From: Apus apus
Lineage: Eukaryota > Chordata > Aves > Apodiformes > Apodidae
Assembly: GCF_020740795.1 (NCBI RefSeq)
Contig: NC_067282.1
Span: 134,845,132-134,909,131, forward strand
Direction of reading: 5' to 3'
Length of the DNA: 64,000 nucleotides
Shown: positions 1 through 13,550 of the stretch, one piece after another
Layout of the letters: each line of letters starts with the position of its first letter
Position numbering within the stretch: position 1 is the first letter of the stretch
Notes under the pieces: generated by a model
The model's database searches: none
Told to the model about the DNA's origin: nothing
What the model saw: only the letters and a program-made list of their open reading frames with translations
Translations under genes and position numbers: made by a program

Positions 1-71
1 ACTCTGATATAGGAACTATGGATTAGAACCAGATGAAGAACAATTTTCCACGTTCGTTGGAAGATATTGAA

Positions 72-153
72 GATGTCCCTGCTCATTGCAGGAGGTTTGG
101 AGTAGTTGGTCTTTAGATGTCCCTTCCAACCCAAACTATTCTATGATCCTACA
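72..153 (+). mobile_element. CR1 LINE 3' end fragment
   Basis: This short stretch matches the terminal part of avian CR1 elements in sense orientation: 'gatgtccctgctcattgc', then a degraded 'ggtctttag', then 'cccttccaacccaaactatt' and 'ctatgatcc'. Bird CR1 copies end in this text followed by a short ATTCTATGAT-like tail. It is 5' truncated, as most CR1 copies are, and has several mismatches, so it is old and inactive. The bases before about 72 may belong to the same copy but are too divergent to call. Confidence 0.8.
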
Positions 154-3100
154 TTCAGACATTCAGTTGCTTTCAGATTATGTATAAGGTAAGAAGGAAG
201 GTAAATACATTTTCTAAACCATTTGTTGATTAGAATGGAGTAATTTTTAGAATTCTTTGATTTCCCAAAGCTGAATGTAGAATCAAACAGAAGAGTAGTT
301 TTTCCACTACAACTTTCTGTATTTCATGAGTTAGGTAAACTTTATTTAAACAGTTTCTTTTCTGGTCTCCTGTTTAACAACTTTACCACATACATTTCTT
401 CTGCAGCTCTTTGTTTTATGTTTGTTTCTTGTCATTATATCCATCTCACATTTGTGCTCATTGAATTCCTCCTAAGCTCAGTGAGAGTGTGATGTTTCTA
501 AGCTCTGTAAGACTGGGCCCAAATAGAACTTTTTCCATTTCAACATGTGGCTAATGAAAACACTACTCTTCTTGCCCTGTTCTCGTTGAATTTCTCTCCT
601 ATTCTGCTGTAATTTCATTAAGAATTCTTCTCATTACATAGCTAAAAAGCTAATTTAGCTGCCTTGTTACACTAAGCCCAGATCTGGCTTTGATGAAAAG
701 AAAGATCTCCTAGGTTTAAGAAGGATCAGGACTACCCTTTGCATGAAAGGCAAGCTGTAAGCTCAGTCTTGGAGTGCGAACTCAAACAACCTGGGCCACT
801 GGAACAAACCCTGCATGTCCTTAGGCAAGCCTCATTGAAGTCAATGCGCGTTAAGGCCGAATAAAGGAATTCATTGATTCCTGTAGTTCTCATCTCATGT
901 GTCAAGATTTATTCATGTGAGCTGCAGAATAGTGTTTCAAAACTGATGGTATTTCGTACTGTAAAACAGATGCCCAGACCTGAAGCTGGTTCTATGGTTG
1001 CTAGTCTGTTTATGATTACTGCTGGATTCCTGTTAATATTTTATGTATAACATTTGAACCAATAACTGAGGATGTTTTATAACAGGTAGATACAAATATA
1101 TTGTTAGTGGCAAATACATTTTTTGTTTTCCTATTGCTTTAGTGCATATGAGTGTGGAATGCATTCAGTCATGTGTTTCAGAACCTAACATAAAGATAAT
1201 TAAGAAAAAAAGATTAATGCAAAGTGTTGTATCACTGACATTGTACCAAATAACAAAAGTTGAGAAACAGAAGGGAAGAGCAGGGACCAATAGGCTCACT
1301 TCCAGTCCCATAGAATCAGGTAAGGGAAAACCTGAATCTTAGCAACAGTTTTTGTCTTGTTTAACATGGTTGCTGTGAAGTGGTTATAAAGGGATACATC
1401 ACTAGAAGAAAGTGAGGACAGGCAGTCGCTGGGCCAGGCCTTTTAGTAAGATCACATTTATTTTAGTTTTGCCTTTTTACAGAGTAGATTTATGACTGGA
1501 AATTTGAAGGGAAGCTTTTAGGAACAGAACCCAGCCATTACAGGAGAGACCTCTCCAAGTCACGTTCTTTAGATCCAAATTATTTTTCATTACTCTCCTT
1601 TAACTTCTGTAGTCATGTATTTTCCCAGGCATGTGAATCAGCCGAGGGTGAGATGAAGGAGCTTGGTGACCAGAGGATATACACAGACATTCTGACAGCA
1701 AAAACAATATTGCTGAGCCAGAGCACTCAAACATCATGAATCAGCGAGTTCCTAGCTAATCATGAGACTGAATAAAAAAATAATGAGGTGTTCTCAAAGT
1801 AAATTTGGGATTCCTTTTGCTTGCTTTCTGATTCTGGTTTTGTTGTATGCCTGGGATATGTTTGGAAGTTTTTCTCAGTAAATAAAAGGGCTAGAGGTGG
1901 ATTTAAGTCCAGAAAAAAAGGGTATTTTTAAAAAGCAAGTCAAGTTCTAGTCTTGCAAGAATGGGCAAAATTGAAAAGAAAAAAAAAAGCTCTCTGCAGA
2001 GACATAAACAGTAAAACAGGGGTTACAGAACATGGTAGTATGAATTGCTCAGCATCCTTATACAACTCACCTAGTATTTAACTGGGACAAGGACAGGGAG
2101 GCTGACATTTAGCCCAGAAAAAGGCAGGGAAAGCATATAAGCTGAGAATTTAGTGTGGAAAATACATAGGAATTTTATACATCAGGACACAAGTGGCCTT
2201 TTTGGCTTAACTTGGATGAATTACAGCTCAGAGATTTGCATCAACTTTCAGTCTGAGTGCAATTCAATCTGTTTTTTCTTACCCGTATCGTGTGGCCTGG
2301 CTGGGGGACAGTAACTTCCCATGGGAGACACCATTATATTTAAAACCTGCAGAGGCACTTAAAGTCTTTCTACATTCAGCTGGCAAAGGAGAAGGAGTAA
2401 GGTGTATAATTCTAGCGTATATAACCCCTTCTTTATTTTGACAGCCCTGGTAACTTTTAGAAAGTGTTCAGAAGCTTTTTGTTCTGCTAGTTTTTGGAGG
2501 AGAGCTTATGAATGACATGGGAGCATTTTAATACTCTACCAGAATGTTGGTGGCCAGGACGGAAGGACTTACTCACTCAGGGTTTTAATCTATTTTTTCT
2601 GATGCTCTTTTCTGTTTTGCAGCCATTGCACATCTTTTGTTGCACTTATGCTTAGTGCAGAGAGAACTATTTAAAGAACCTCAATTTGTTTATTTAAAGA
2701 AGAGAGAAAAAAACCCTGAGAGTGTAGAATGTACATTTTAATATTCTTTGGAGCAGTTCCCCATGATTACATGTTAAATAAGACACAACAACTAGTAATT
2801 GCATTGAATACAAGGACTTTCTGTCATGAAAAAAATATTTTCTTTTACTTTTTGTTTTTTTTTAAAACATCAGCATGTACAGCTCCTAACACAGTTGTCA
2901 TACTGGGAAGCTTATGTGTCTGCTGCTGCATTGCTAGGAGATAATTATTATCTCCTGCTCTGGAGAATGAGTGCACAAACTGCATGTACAATATCCTGGT
3001 GCTCAACATTTCTTGTTTGGCTTTCTCATACCTCCTATTTTGAAGATGATATTCCCATAGCCTTGCTGTGGTGTTGTGCAGTGTTGCTTTCAAGTGATAT

Positions 3101-6100
3101 TTACAGGGCTTATATTGATCTGAATATATTCCCAGAGCGATCCTCAGAGCAAAATTTGTTGAACGAGTGTTATTTACAAGTTCACCCCAATGTACGAAAG
3201 AAATCTAATTCTTTTTTTCAAAGCAGAATGATAAAAGGATTCTGGTGACTGGATCCGCCTTGCAAAACAGAGTGAGGCGGGAAGTGCAGGACAACAGTAG
3301 CAACAACAAAATTGAAAATCAGGGTGCAGAGGAAGACAGAAAGAGAGATACAATGTCTAGGAAGTTTCTGTAATTAAAACCTGATTAAATATGTGTGCTT
3401 TGCAAATGATACAGATTTATATAGTTTTAAAAAGCCATTACTAATACTCCACTATGAGAGTTCAATGTATTTTCTGTGCTAGGGCTCTGTTCGGCAAAAA
3501 AGTTAAGCAGGGCTTCTGTGTGCAGAAGCCTGCTGAATACAGTGAAATCAGTTTCTTTATCTTTTCATCCTATTCAGCAGAAATTTGACTGTCCCATGAA
3601 AATATTTCTCAGTACTGCTGAGGTCTTTTGCACAGAGCCAAAGAGAGGTGAAGGCTTAATTGTAATACTCCTTTTGCTCCCTGCTGGGTCACTGTCTTGT
3701 TCATTGCACTAGAAAGCCCTGTTGCGTTCTGCCACAGAAATTAATTTAATATTTTTCTTTGAAGTAAAAGTGGTGTTGGGTTAAATTATTGCTGGCACAC
3801 AGGGGAACAAAACCTTAGAAATACGTTTGCAGGCACTTTGTGTAAGAGCAAAGTGTGGCATCAGGCAGCTAAGTCAATTAGGATGGAGCCAAGGTTACAG
3901 GATTTTTTCCACACTGGCCATGAGAAGATGACAAAGATAAAAAAATTTGATCAGTAACCAGACCTGATTACTAGGGTATTAGGACAAACACACTACTTCT
4001 CCCATGACAGATAACTTGTTTGGTAGGATGAAGGTATTAGTGGCACAGGTACTTCTTCCCTAACAATATGGCTCAAGTTTGAGTAGGCTTGGGCTGATAG
4101 TTGTTTTTTCTTTCCTATCTTTCTCTACTAGGAAGCTTAACTAAACTATTTTCTAAACTACTCAAGAGATTTAGATTCATAACATGTGTTGGAAAGAGGC
4201 TTCTAAATCTCCTTGGCATCCTGGAAAACCTCAGAATGAGTGCAAGACCTTTTGCATTACTATGATTTTCAGCCAGGTTTATGTATCAAGCTGCCCAAGT
4301 TTTCCCATGTGCTCCTGGGAGCTGAACAGGTTCAGAAAGCATTTTGTAGAAACAGTTGGCTCATTACCTCCTGCCTGAAAAGGAGGTCAAGACACGCTCT
4401 GGAGAATGATGCTGGAAGGTATGCACTGCTCCTTTCCTGAGGAAGGAGACTCCTCAGCTAAAAGTGAGGAGACAACTTGTGATGAACTTCAATATCCTGT
4501 GAATTCTTTATTATTGTGAACTATCTGGGAGTAGGGGATACTCAGCAGAGATAGGATTCTTTTTTCCAAAGAAATTTAGAAGCCCAATCTCAATGATTCA
4601 ATTGGACTCCAGTGTAAATGCACACGTCCTGAGGGGGATGGAGCATTGTAAGTCCAAGTGACTAAGTCACTTGGAGGATGCATGTTTATTTTCTAAACCT
4701 TTTACCCCTTGACAAAATGTTATTCTTTACTAGCTATATGCCCCAGTCCTTATGCTTTTAACCTAATTTTTATATATATATATGTATTTAAAAGGTAGTG
4801 AATTTGGCTACTCTTGGTTTTCTGATAACTTGAGACATCTCAAAGTGACTTGATTCTCTGGGGGAGGGGAAGGGGGAAGATAGCACCCTTCCCAAAAAGG
4901 GAAAAGAAACACCGAGAATTTGCTGATTGAATTTTAAAGTACTCCTTGAGCCTCAAGGTCATGGGAGCCATTTTCAGAAGTGGTCAGCATTATTATACCT
5001 CATTTGAATTTTACCCTTCACTTCAAAGTTTGTGATGTTAACCCAGTATGAAAGCTTTTAAAAATTACACTGCATTGATTTAAATCTCACAGGCAGTGAT
5101 AATACTTTGCACTGACCCCATGGGTGTAAATCAGGGATGTGCTGCAGTCTCAGGACTTGCTTCTGCACTTCAGCCCAAGCACAAACTCTTCTCTGAGTAA
5201 GACTCTTGATGTTCTTTCTGCACTGGTTGCACTGTATGATTCCATGACATTCCTTGCCTTTTCCAGAAACATTTAATTGACCAGCTTTTCCCCGTCCAGG
5301 TCTATGTGGAGCTTAGCTACCTTTCTGTAGATGTTGTTCTATAACATGGGGACGATACTAGGGCTTGGATTCTCACAGTATTACACTTAGAATGGTCATC
5401 TGAATGCATGTAAGAAAGAGTCTGTTCAGAGAGATGAAATATATTGTTATTTCAAAACAAAAAGAATCAAGTGAGAAAGAACTGTGTTTTAGCTCTTTCT
5501 AGTGAAAAGAATACAAAATGCCTTAAGGGGCATCATGCTCCCAAAAAAAGCTCATTTATTTTACCAGTTTTTACCACGTGCTGTAGAGCATGTGATAGGT
5601 GAGAAGCAGCATACAAAAGCTAAATTTGGTAGCTAGAATAAAAAGGAACTGGGTATAGACTGCAGCTGACTTTGCCGTTTTTGCTCCCAAATGAGGTGTG
5701 TGTGCCTAGCTTTGATTTTGGGGGATGAATGACAGAATTTAAGTCTGTTCTCCATGATCACTCCTGACAAGTGAGCAATGTGTTGTATATCCCTTTTACC
5801 TGAAGTTCTATGTTACACTTACTGATGCAGCTGTTTTTCGTAAAAACGGCATGGGGCAGTGCTGCTGAGACTTGCAAATGTGCCAGAAGTTCTTATTTGA
5901 ATAGGTGTGGGATTTTTTTCTTCCATTGGAATGTCTGCATTTTTCAGAAGTCCTTCTACCTGTGGGTATGACAGCACAGGGAGTAACTTTCCAAGGACTG
6001 AAGTGAAAGCAAAAGCCCCGCTGATGATTTACACTGTCACATAACCCAGTGGTAGTTTGTCAAATGCATAAAAATACTGGTGGCATTTTGCATCAAAAGG

Positions 6101-7282
6101 ATCTGCAGATGTAATCAGGCAATTTCTGTTGAAGTCAGTGAAGTTGTCTGTACATAGAATAGAATTTCATCCTATCCTGAGGTTCATAATCTGCTTGGTA
6201 GGTCTCATCCTGTGATCCAGATAGAAAGCTAAAATGAGAGAGCTGGTAAAAATCAGGGGAAATATAAGAGAGAGATGGAAGGCCAGGATGAAAGGCAGAA
6301 AAGGAAAGTGCTTGCAACACAATGGGAGAAAAAGGAATAGTGTTATAACTAGATAAATGCTTAGAGATGATAATGGAAACTATTTAATTGCAAACAATGG
6401 ATTTGAGACTTCAGGATTAAGAGCTCCTGCCTCACGGGAAGCCAGATTTTAAAGGTATACAGGCATCTAACACCTTTTGAAATCAAGCAAATTGATGTTT
6501 TGCAGAACGAGCCAGACTTCTAAAGCTGCTTGATATTCTAAGTTAGAGGTGTAAATACCTTTATAAATCTGGTCTTCTGGGCCCCCAAACCTTCTGTGTT
6601 GAGGAAATCTGTGTTCCAGAACTGGGATGCAGCTGATACAAAGTAATGTAGTGTGATAGAAAAATCCCACAAGCCAAATCCTGAATGCCTTGCTAGAGTG
6701 AAGACCAGGAAATTTGTCCTTATAATAATGGGACAAAAACTGCGGAAAAGTCTCAGGGTGTTCCATTGTGGATGCCAGTTTTGTAGAAGTAACTTCTAGA
6801 GACAGGCCAAAGTGAGTATTGCTGTCTTTTTGGTTGCACTCTGAAATTGCTGCATGTCTGCTTTTGGATTATGACAGTACCTGAGGACAGCATCCTGTCT
6901 TCTGTTTTATTGATTTTGTAGCTTCCACAGTGTTTTTGGTGTAATCCTTCTCCTGCTAAGAAAGTCAGGAGAGTGTGTTTATGTATAGTAGCCTCTAGAG
7001 TCTTAGAGTTAGGAAGGATCTTGTGCTTGTCCTGACAAGTATTATTAGCATTTCTGAAAAGTTAGTGTGTGTAAATCCTTTCTGTGGATGTAGAAGAAGT
7101 AAAACAAGAAGACAAACATGTTTAGAAACATCTTCATAGTTCTTTAAAGACTAGAAGTATTTTGGACTTCTTTCAAGGTGTGTTTTATAATTGGAATTAT
7201 TACAAAGAAAATATGTCTGCTTGCTTTCTTTTATACCCCCTAGATGAAGGTGACTGAAAGTCTAAAAGTCCTAGTAACTGGA
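154..7282. other. Intergenic region without recognisable genes
   Basis: No convincing exon, RNA gene or recent transposon is seen. The open frames here, including one of 140 codons at 2826-3248, are AT-rich, resemble no family I know and lack splice or promoter context. Small items are a TA dinucleotide run near 4769-4786 and a short hairpin at 5830-5850. Phrases such as 'tgaagtcaatg' near 837 recall very old amniote repeats but are too short to call. Confidence 0.6.
5830..5850. repeat. Short inverted repeat (hairpin)
   Basis: The arms GCTGTTTTT and AAAAACGGC pair over nine positions, with one G-T pair, around a three-base loop CGT. It lies in apparently intergenic DNA with no gene nearby, so it is not interpretable as a terminator. 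It is noted only as local structure. Confidence 0.4.
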
Positions 7283-8513
7283 ATGTGGTTATAGGAAATT
7301 ATTACAACCACCCTGACATCTGTTGGAAGAACAACTCTGCTAAACACAAACAATCCAGGAGGTTCCTAGAGTGCAAGGATGATAACTTCCTTTTCCAAGT
7401 AATCAAGGACCCAACAAGGAGAGGTGCTATGCTGGATCTTGTCCTGACCAACGAGGAAGAGCTGGTGAGGGATGTCAAGCGCAAGGGCAGCCTAGGTTGT
7501 AGTGACCATGAAATGGTGGAGTTCAAGATCCTCAGGGCAGTGAGGAGGGTTCACAGCAAGCTTACTACCCTTGACTTCAGAAGGGCAGATTTCAGGCTCT
7601 TCAGAGATCTGCTCAAAAAAGTGTCTTGGGATAACATCCCGGAGGGTAGAGGGGCCCATGAAAGCTGGCTGATATTTAAGGATCACCTTCTCCAGGCCCA
7701 AGAACATTGCATCCCAACTAAGAGGAAGTCAAGTAGAAACTCCAAGAGACTGGTGTGGATGAGTAAGCAGCTCCTAGAAAAGCTCAAACTGAAGAAGGAA
7801 GCAAAGAGGGGTGGAAGCTAGGGCAGGTATCCTGGGAGGATTACAGACAGGTTGTCTGAGCAGCTAGGGATCAGGTTAGGTTAGGAATGCCAAGTCACAG
7901 ATAGAATTAAATCTTGCCAGGGATGTTAAGAACAATAAGAAAAGCTTCTTTAGGTATGTTGGGAAGAAAAGGACATCCAAGGAGAGTGTAGGCCCTCTCC
8001 AGAAGGAAGCGGGTGAGGTAGCAGCACAGGATATTGAGAAGGCTGAGGTCCTCAGTGACTTCTTCGCTTCAGTCTGTTCTGGCAAGTGCTCCAACCTCAA
8101 CACAAAGGCCACAGCAGGTGAAAGCAGGGACTGGGAGAATGAATTACCCCCCACCCTAGGTGTAGAGCAGGTTCGTGACCATCTAAAGAACCTGAAGATG
8201 CATAAAGCTATGGGACCTGATGGGATTCACCCATGGGTCCTGAGGGAGCTGGTGGATGCAACTGGTAAGCCTCTGTCCATCGTATTTGAGAGATCATGGC
8301 AGTCTGGTGAGGTTCCTGCTGATTGGAAAAAAGGGAACATAGCCCATGTTTTTAAAAAAGGGAAAAAGGAAGACACAGGGAACTACAGGCCAGTCAGTCT
8401 CACCTCTGTGCCTGGCAAGGTCATGGAGCAGATCCTCTTGGAAAGTCTGCTGAGGCACATGGAAAATAAAGAGGTGATTGATGACAGCCAACATGGCTTC
8501 ACTAAGGACAAGG
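7283..8513 (+). mobile_element. CR1 LINE ORF2 remnant (endonuclease C-terminus to early RT)
   Basis: This is a decayed internal piece of CR1 ORF2, sense strand. The first open part (7285-7821, 178 codons) matches the C-terminal half of the CR1 apurinic-type endonuclease: HPDICW, then DPTRRGAMLDLVLTN and GCSDHEMVEF. The usual GDFN box before HPDICW reads GNYYN, so the conserved aspartate is lost. The linker at 7822-8190 is out of frame but recognisable ([23 protein letters not shown] and [16 protein letters not shown] text). A second open part (8198-8560) carries early reverse-transcriptase blocks: [33 protein letters not shown] and DSQHGF. Similarity stops near 8513, before the catalytic YxDD box. 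Both ends are truncated and there is at least one frameshift, so it cannot be active. Confidence 0.93.
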
Positions 8514-8594
8514 AAGAAGAAAAGCTGGTAGTAGATGCAATTTGGAGTATCCTAATATAATGCATAACCTGTGTTGTCAGAGGGATAACAGTAT

Positions 8595-9230
8595 ACTGGT
8601 CCAATGAAGGTCTTAAGAGGTCACCTTGCATCTTCCATTCCTCCAAGAGAGTATCCAACAATATTCCCGTCCTTTCTGGAGGTGGCTTGTTTAAACTTTT
8701 TTTTAGACATATCCCTTAAGAGTGATTCCAGCATCTCCAAAGGGAATGTGTACCAGCATTACCTACTGTTGCCTTTAGATTTGTTGTTGGTAATGTCTAG
8801 TCTGACTCTCCATCCCTGCCAAATAAATTTAACCCTTCCTTCTCTAGATGAGAAGAATCAGTTATTCCCTTCCTCTTTTTGTATCCCCAAAGACAGTGTC
8901 ACTCCTCAGTCCTCTTGCTAGCCTAAGTAACTGCAATCCTTTTACTAACTCTTTCCTTGTAGATCAGACATTGTCCGATTTTTTGATTGCTTTTGCTAGT
9001 GTCCACTGTGTTCTCATCAATTAAGCCACATTTTCTTGAAGTGTGATACTCAAAATTAAACATAGTTGTCCAGCTGATGCTTTGCCAGTGCTGAGTAGAG
9101 CAGAAGGATAATTTCATATATCTTAATAACTTCACTCCCACTTACGCATGTTGGGCCTTTTTGCAACAGCCTTGACAGGCTCATTCTTGACTCTCATTCA
9201 GCTTGTATGAGTGTTGCAGCCTCTTGCATA
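8595..9230 (-). mobile_element. Ancient CR1-family relic, antisense
   Basis: The plus strand shows, in order, degraded blocks typical of old amniote CR1 copies in reverse orientation: 'ggtcttaagaggtcacctt', a 'gattccagcatctccaaagg' block, 'taatgtctagtctgactct', 'ttgaagtgtgatactcaaaa', 'ccagtgctgagtagagcag' and 'gcctttttgcaacagc'. The order and spacing fit one continuous element of about 640 bp. It is far more diverged than the neighbouring CR1 at 7.28-8.51 kb, so the two are separate insertions. The identification rests on remembered consensus text, not an alignment. Confidence 0.75.
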
Positions 9231-12200
9231 TCTTAAACATGGGCATTTCACTGTTCTTTGAGTCCCTTCCATCTGATAATGACAGGAAATTAATTTCCTG
9301 ATTCATTTTGCCTCTCTTGAAGGCTTTTCCGCCAAAGACAAGAGCTGGCTACATCTGTCGATCTCACTGAGATGGCTATTGTCTCTAGACCTTAGTTAAG
9401 TTGACTTTGGGAAGAGGAAAAAGTGCTTCTATAACATAGTTCCAGCTCTCAAAAGCATCCTCTCAATTAAGCTGGAGATACAATGTTAAAAGGGGGAGGA
9501 ACCTACTGCTGGATGGAGGTATCCAGAAAACAGAGGACAAACTACTCACCATGGATAGACCAGCTAAACTTGAGCCTCTCAATGTGGCTTCAGGTTCTAC
9601 TCTTTTCTTACCTGGCTGGTTCCTAAGTTTTATTGCCACCGGCTACTCCCATGAGCAGAAGAAGCCCTCACTTTCACAGGAAAGTAGATGCTGGCTTGTA
9701 CAACAATGAACCTGCATGGTACGTTGCCGTTCACGTCAAGTACTTTCCCAGGGCAACCTGTGCTGAGCAGCTGCTCCCTTCTTGTTCAACTCCCCATGAT
9801 CTTACTGTCCTCAGAAACTTTACCTTGCCAGTTTGGGAAGAGGAATTCAAAGTGCACAGAATTTGTAATGAAGCCATTTATTGTCTTTACAAACCACTGT
9901 GCAGTATTTTATTCCTCCACGTCTTTTTAGGACTCTTTGTAGGAAAGAGAGGGAGCGTATTACACAAGGGTAGGTGGATTTTCCAAGTTAATTGTGATAG
10001 AAATATGGCATTACCAAAAGCAATTAGTCTCCTTCTGAATCAGAAATTGTATCCAAGAAGGGAGTAATATCTTGTGGGGATTTAAAGTGTGAGATTTGAC
10101 TCCCAGGTGTTGGATTTCTGGCTACCTGTAATCAGATGCATCAGAAGCAAGAACTTTTGGTGTCTCGTGCTCTTGATACAATGATTGGTCCTGAGTCTCT
10201 GTATGCAGGAAATACTGTTACAAAAAGTGTAATTTATTGCTCTTCTATTGATACCCTACTGTGCATTTTTAAGTGGTCCTATAAGGTAGGTCAATCTATC
10301 AAATACATTTCTGTAATAAGTTTTTGAAGAAAAAGAGACAGATTTAGAAATGCTTGTGCACGTAAGTAATTTGGTTATCAAGGACTATGAAACTGATTCA
10401 CATTCATAAAGTTTCTCATGAGTGGAAGTGTTTGTAAAATTGACCTCTTGGTCCTTATTCATCCAAACAGTGTCACAGAGAGGGGTTACATTTGTATCTC
10501 ACTGTAGAACACACACCTTCACTCCAGGACTGCAGAGGATTTTTATGTGTAAATGTCCCCATCCAGGCTTTGAACATGATCTCCACTGTGAGGGGAAAAG
10601 AATGGTACAGTTACTTCTGGAGGAGTTCTGAAGTTCCCCAACCTCTATGAGCTAGGACAGTCTTTCAAGGGGTCAATGAAAAATGTGTTCAATAGCACTG
10701 ACCATGAATTTCCATGCTTAAGCAGACCCCTCTGCAAGGCTGCCAGCTGCTCTACTTGCTCTCCATCACCTTTGCGTTTTCCAGCTAAGCTTCAAGTGTC
10801 CCATATAGATGGAAGTTCTATCTATGCATGGAAGGGAACCTCACTGAGCTCCCATGCTCCTCCAGCAAGCAGGATGACTTTTACCACTATAATCTCCAAG
10901 TAAATGGCATAAAGCTGTTAATATTTTTGATAGGTGACTGTGTAATGTTATGCGTAAATTGTATTTGACAGATTAATGGATTTTACACCGCTTTGCTAGA
11001 AAGCAACATAAGCAGCAACAATAAATGAAAAGCAATGTACTTATTTATGTTTTTTAATTTATATTTATATTAAAATCTGTGACCCATCATAGCATTGTAG
11101 ACATATAAACCATTTACTGGATAGCAGGCAGTTCAAAACAGATCTCTAAACTTCTTCTGTTGTCATCCCACTGATGTGGGAAGGACAACACAATAATCTC
11201 ACCCCTTGCAGTTAACATCATAAAGAAGTTAGGCTAACTGTAATTCCTGTTTGTATTCTGATTAACAATTGACTTTTATAATGCTGAGGAAAAGGCTCTT
11301 TACTCCACCAATGAGACATGCATTGAAACAAATCAACCGGTATAATGTCTATGAATGAACAACTCATAATAAGGAGGTCATAACTTGACTAGTTTAGTCA
11401 ATTTTAGTGGATGGCCTGATTCTGAATTTAGGATTTTGCACTGATATAACCAGAGGTTACAAAGGTAACATTCTTGGTGTGCAAAAACCATCACGCTTCC
11501 TTTTTTTCAGAAGTACCAGGTACTTACACACCTTGCAAAGCCCCACAGTAGTTGGGTCTAGTGCTACAAAATACTTTTGTACTGTAGCGAGAACAACACT
11601 GATTCTACACTGAAACAGTTTCATATTCTTCAGTAACTGCAGGATTAAGATATTTGTCCTTAGAAATGTGAGTAGAGTTTAGATTTAAAAAAACAAAAAA
11701 CAAAAAACAACGAAACCCAAGCAGCGAAATCATTTTATTGATTGAGAATTAAACACCCCCTCCGATATTTTCAATCCAGACACCAAGCACACTATGGAAA
11801 ACAAATTGGCTTAGGCATTGTCTTGAGAAAAAGAAACAAAACTAGCTTCTTGTTTTTTCCTGTTCATGCCCTGTGCAGACACTGAACAAATGCTGCAAAT
11901 ACAGTCTGTTACCGTAACAAATATTACTAACTTAAATATGGCTCTTCTAAAATAATGATAAGGTTAATAGAAATATTCAATGTAGTCTTTATTCCTAATT
12001 TTGGCTGACTGAGAATATTTCACCATGAATCTTTATAAGATTGTAATGTAAGAAATTGCATCATGTTTGAACAGGATATTTTTGGAGAAGTTTAATGAAA
12101 CTTGGATTCAGTGTTTTGGACTCCGAGCATGTTACATCTCAAAACAGCTGTAATTACAGTATAATTAATGTAAGTTGGTTTGGTGTATATTGGTGTTTTT

Positions 12201-12879
12201 AATTAGTTTTGAGCTTAATTTAATTAGTTATTAAAATTGGCATCCAAGCACATCTGCACTGTGGTGTTTTAAATACTGACTAATCAGTTAGGGTGAGTTT
12301 CAACCTAATGTTTTAGTGCACTTTAAATAAACTACCAGCATTCAGTCACTGCAGGAATGGGAGTTAATATTCTTGTCCCCAGCACTCTATTATTTAACTG
12401 CTTGTTAAAATGTGCCCTAAATTTTGACTATCATCAATAAAATCATTCCGAGCACTATTTTCGTCTTCCTACCCCACTCCAGCCATGCATCGAGACAACA
12501 GTAAATTTACGTCCATGGCTCTTATTACTGCATCAAAAATAGTGCAGCTACATGGCAGAACAGTGACTTCAAAAAAATGGTGCTGCTGGTTTAAATGTGT
12601 TTTTTAAATTGACAGCACACTTTGTGTGGGATCAAGTAGATCTGCATGTGTGACCTGAAGCTGAGTCGCATGTTGGTGGAACAGAAGAGACACTAAGGTG
12701 ATGTGCTTTTGTCTAGACCATGTCTGTCACATGTATCTGTACTGACAGCCAAGCAGCTCTGGCTTGGCTTGGTTGAACTGGCACACCCACCTAGGCCAAC
12801 CCCAACCCTCCCGTGCTCGTTTTAAGTCTTGCTGCTGTTACTCAGTCACTAAACTGAGGCCATGGGTCCATGCTTCCAG
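9231..12879. other. Intergenic region upstream of PHF21B
   Basis: AT-rich sequence with no recognised exon or recent transposon. The longest open frame (9633-10067, 144 codons) looks like a chance frame. There is an A-rich CAAAAAA-like stretch at about 11688-11712. Around 12150-12240 there is a dense run of TAATTA-type motifs. Base composition shifts to CpG-rich after about 12880. Confidence 0.6.
12150..12240. promoter_or_regulatory. Cluster of TAAT homeodomain-type motifs
   Basis: Within about 90 bp there are GTAATTAC, ATAATTAATG, TTTAATTAG, TTAATTTAATTAG and TTATTAAA. TAATTA is the core bound by many homeodomain proteins, and clusters often mark enhancers. The cluster lies about 2.5 kb upstream of the PHF21B start codon. 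AT-rich DNA produces such motifs by chance, so this is a weak call. Confidence 0.3.
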
Positions 12880-13223
12880 CCTCGGCCGCTGGTTCCTTTG
12901 GGCGGGTCGCACACCTGAGCGCCCCACGGGTCCCATCCCATCTTCCCTTTGCTGCTGCAACTCCCCGTTTGTGCGCTCATGCGCTCAGTTACTTGCAGAC
13001 CTAAACCCAGCTCACCCTACAGAAAACAAGCTCTAAAAAACTCGCCCTGAAGATACTTCGTCTCCTTGCGAATGGGGTTCAGGTTCAGCGTCATCCATCC
13101 CATTTCACGGTGTGAGCACCCCAGCGTTGGCCTCGGCCCCGCACGGGGGTGCAGCAGCTTCGCCTGGTGAGGAGGGGTTGGCCAAGGATGGGGTGACACC
13201 AGGCTGCCTTCCAGTTCTGTGGG

Positions 13224-13278
13224 GAAGCGGGTGAAACCCCCGTTGGGAGTTGAAGCGGGTGAAACCCCCCTCGGTGTC
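13224..13278. repeat. 28-bp imperfect tandem duplication
   Basis: Two adjacent units begin GAAGCGGGTGAAACCCCC and then diverge, and a third begins GAAGCC. The duplication lies inside the CpG-rich upstream block. It has no known role. Confidence 0.7.
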
Positions 13279-13550
13279 GAAGCCAGCCCCTGCTGCTGCG
13301 GATGCCGGTGGCTGCAGGCACCGCCCGGGTTCCCCGGGGCTGCCGAGACACTTGACAGGAGCCCCGGCTGCGGAGCTAAGTTTTCTAGGGGCCGAGGGGC
13401 CAGGCTGGGGCGGGTAGGGACGCCCAGCAGCGGGAGAAGGGGAGCCGGGAGCGGGACAGGCAGGGGGGAGCGCACGGAGGAGGTGGCGTCGGGGGGGGAC
13501 AGGATTGGAAGTAACTTCTTGCTTCTCAGCCGTGGGGCCCCGTCTCTCCC

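Noticed and set aside
2826..3248. 140-codon open frame on the plus strand
   Set aside because: It has no recognisable domain, no promoter, and no convincing splice context, and it overlaps an equally open antisense frame.
8198..8560. Reverse transcriptase frame as a possible host gene, retron or endogenous retrovirus
   Set aside because: The motifs match CR1 LINE ORF2, and upstream CR1 endonuclease sequence is collinear with it. No LTR, gag, protease or retron RNA is seen.
9633..10067. 144-codon open frame on the plus strand
   Set aside because: No family resemblance and no gene context; its size is compatible with chance in 64 kb.
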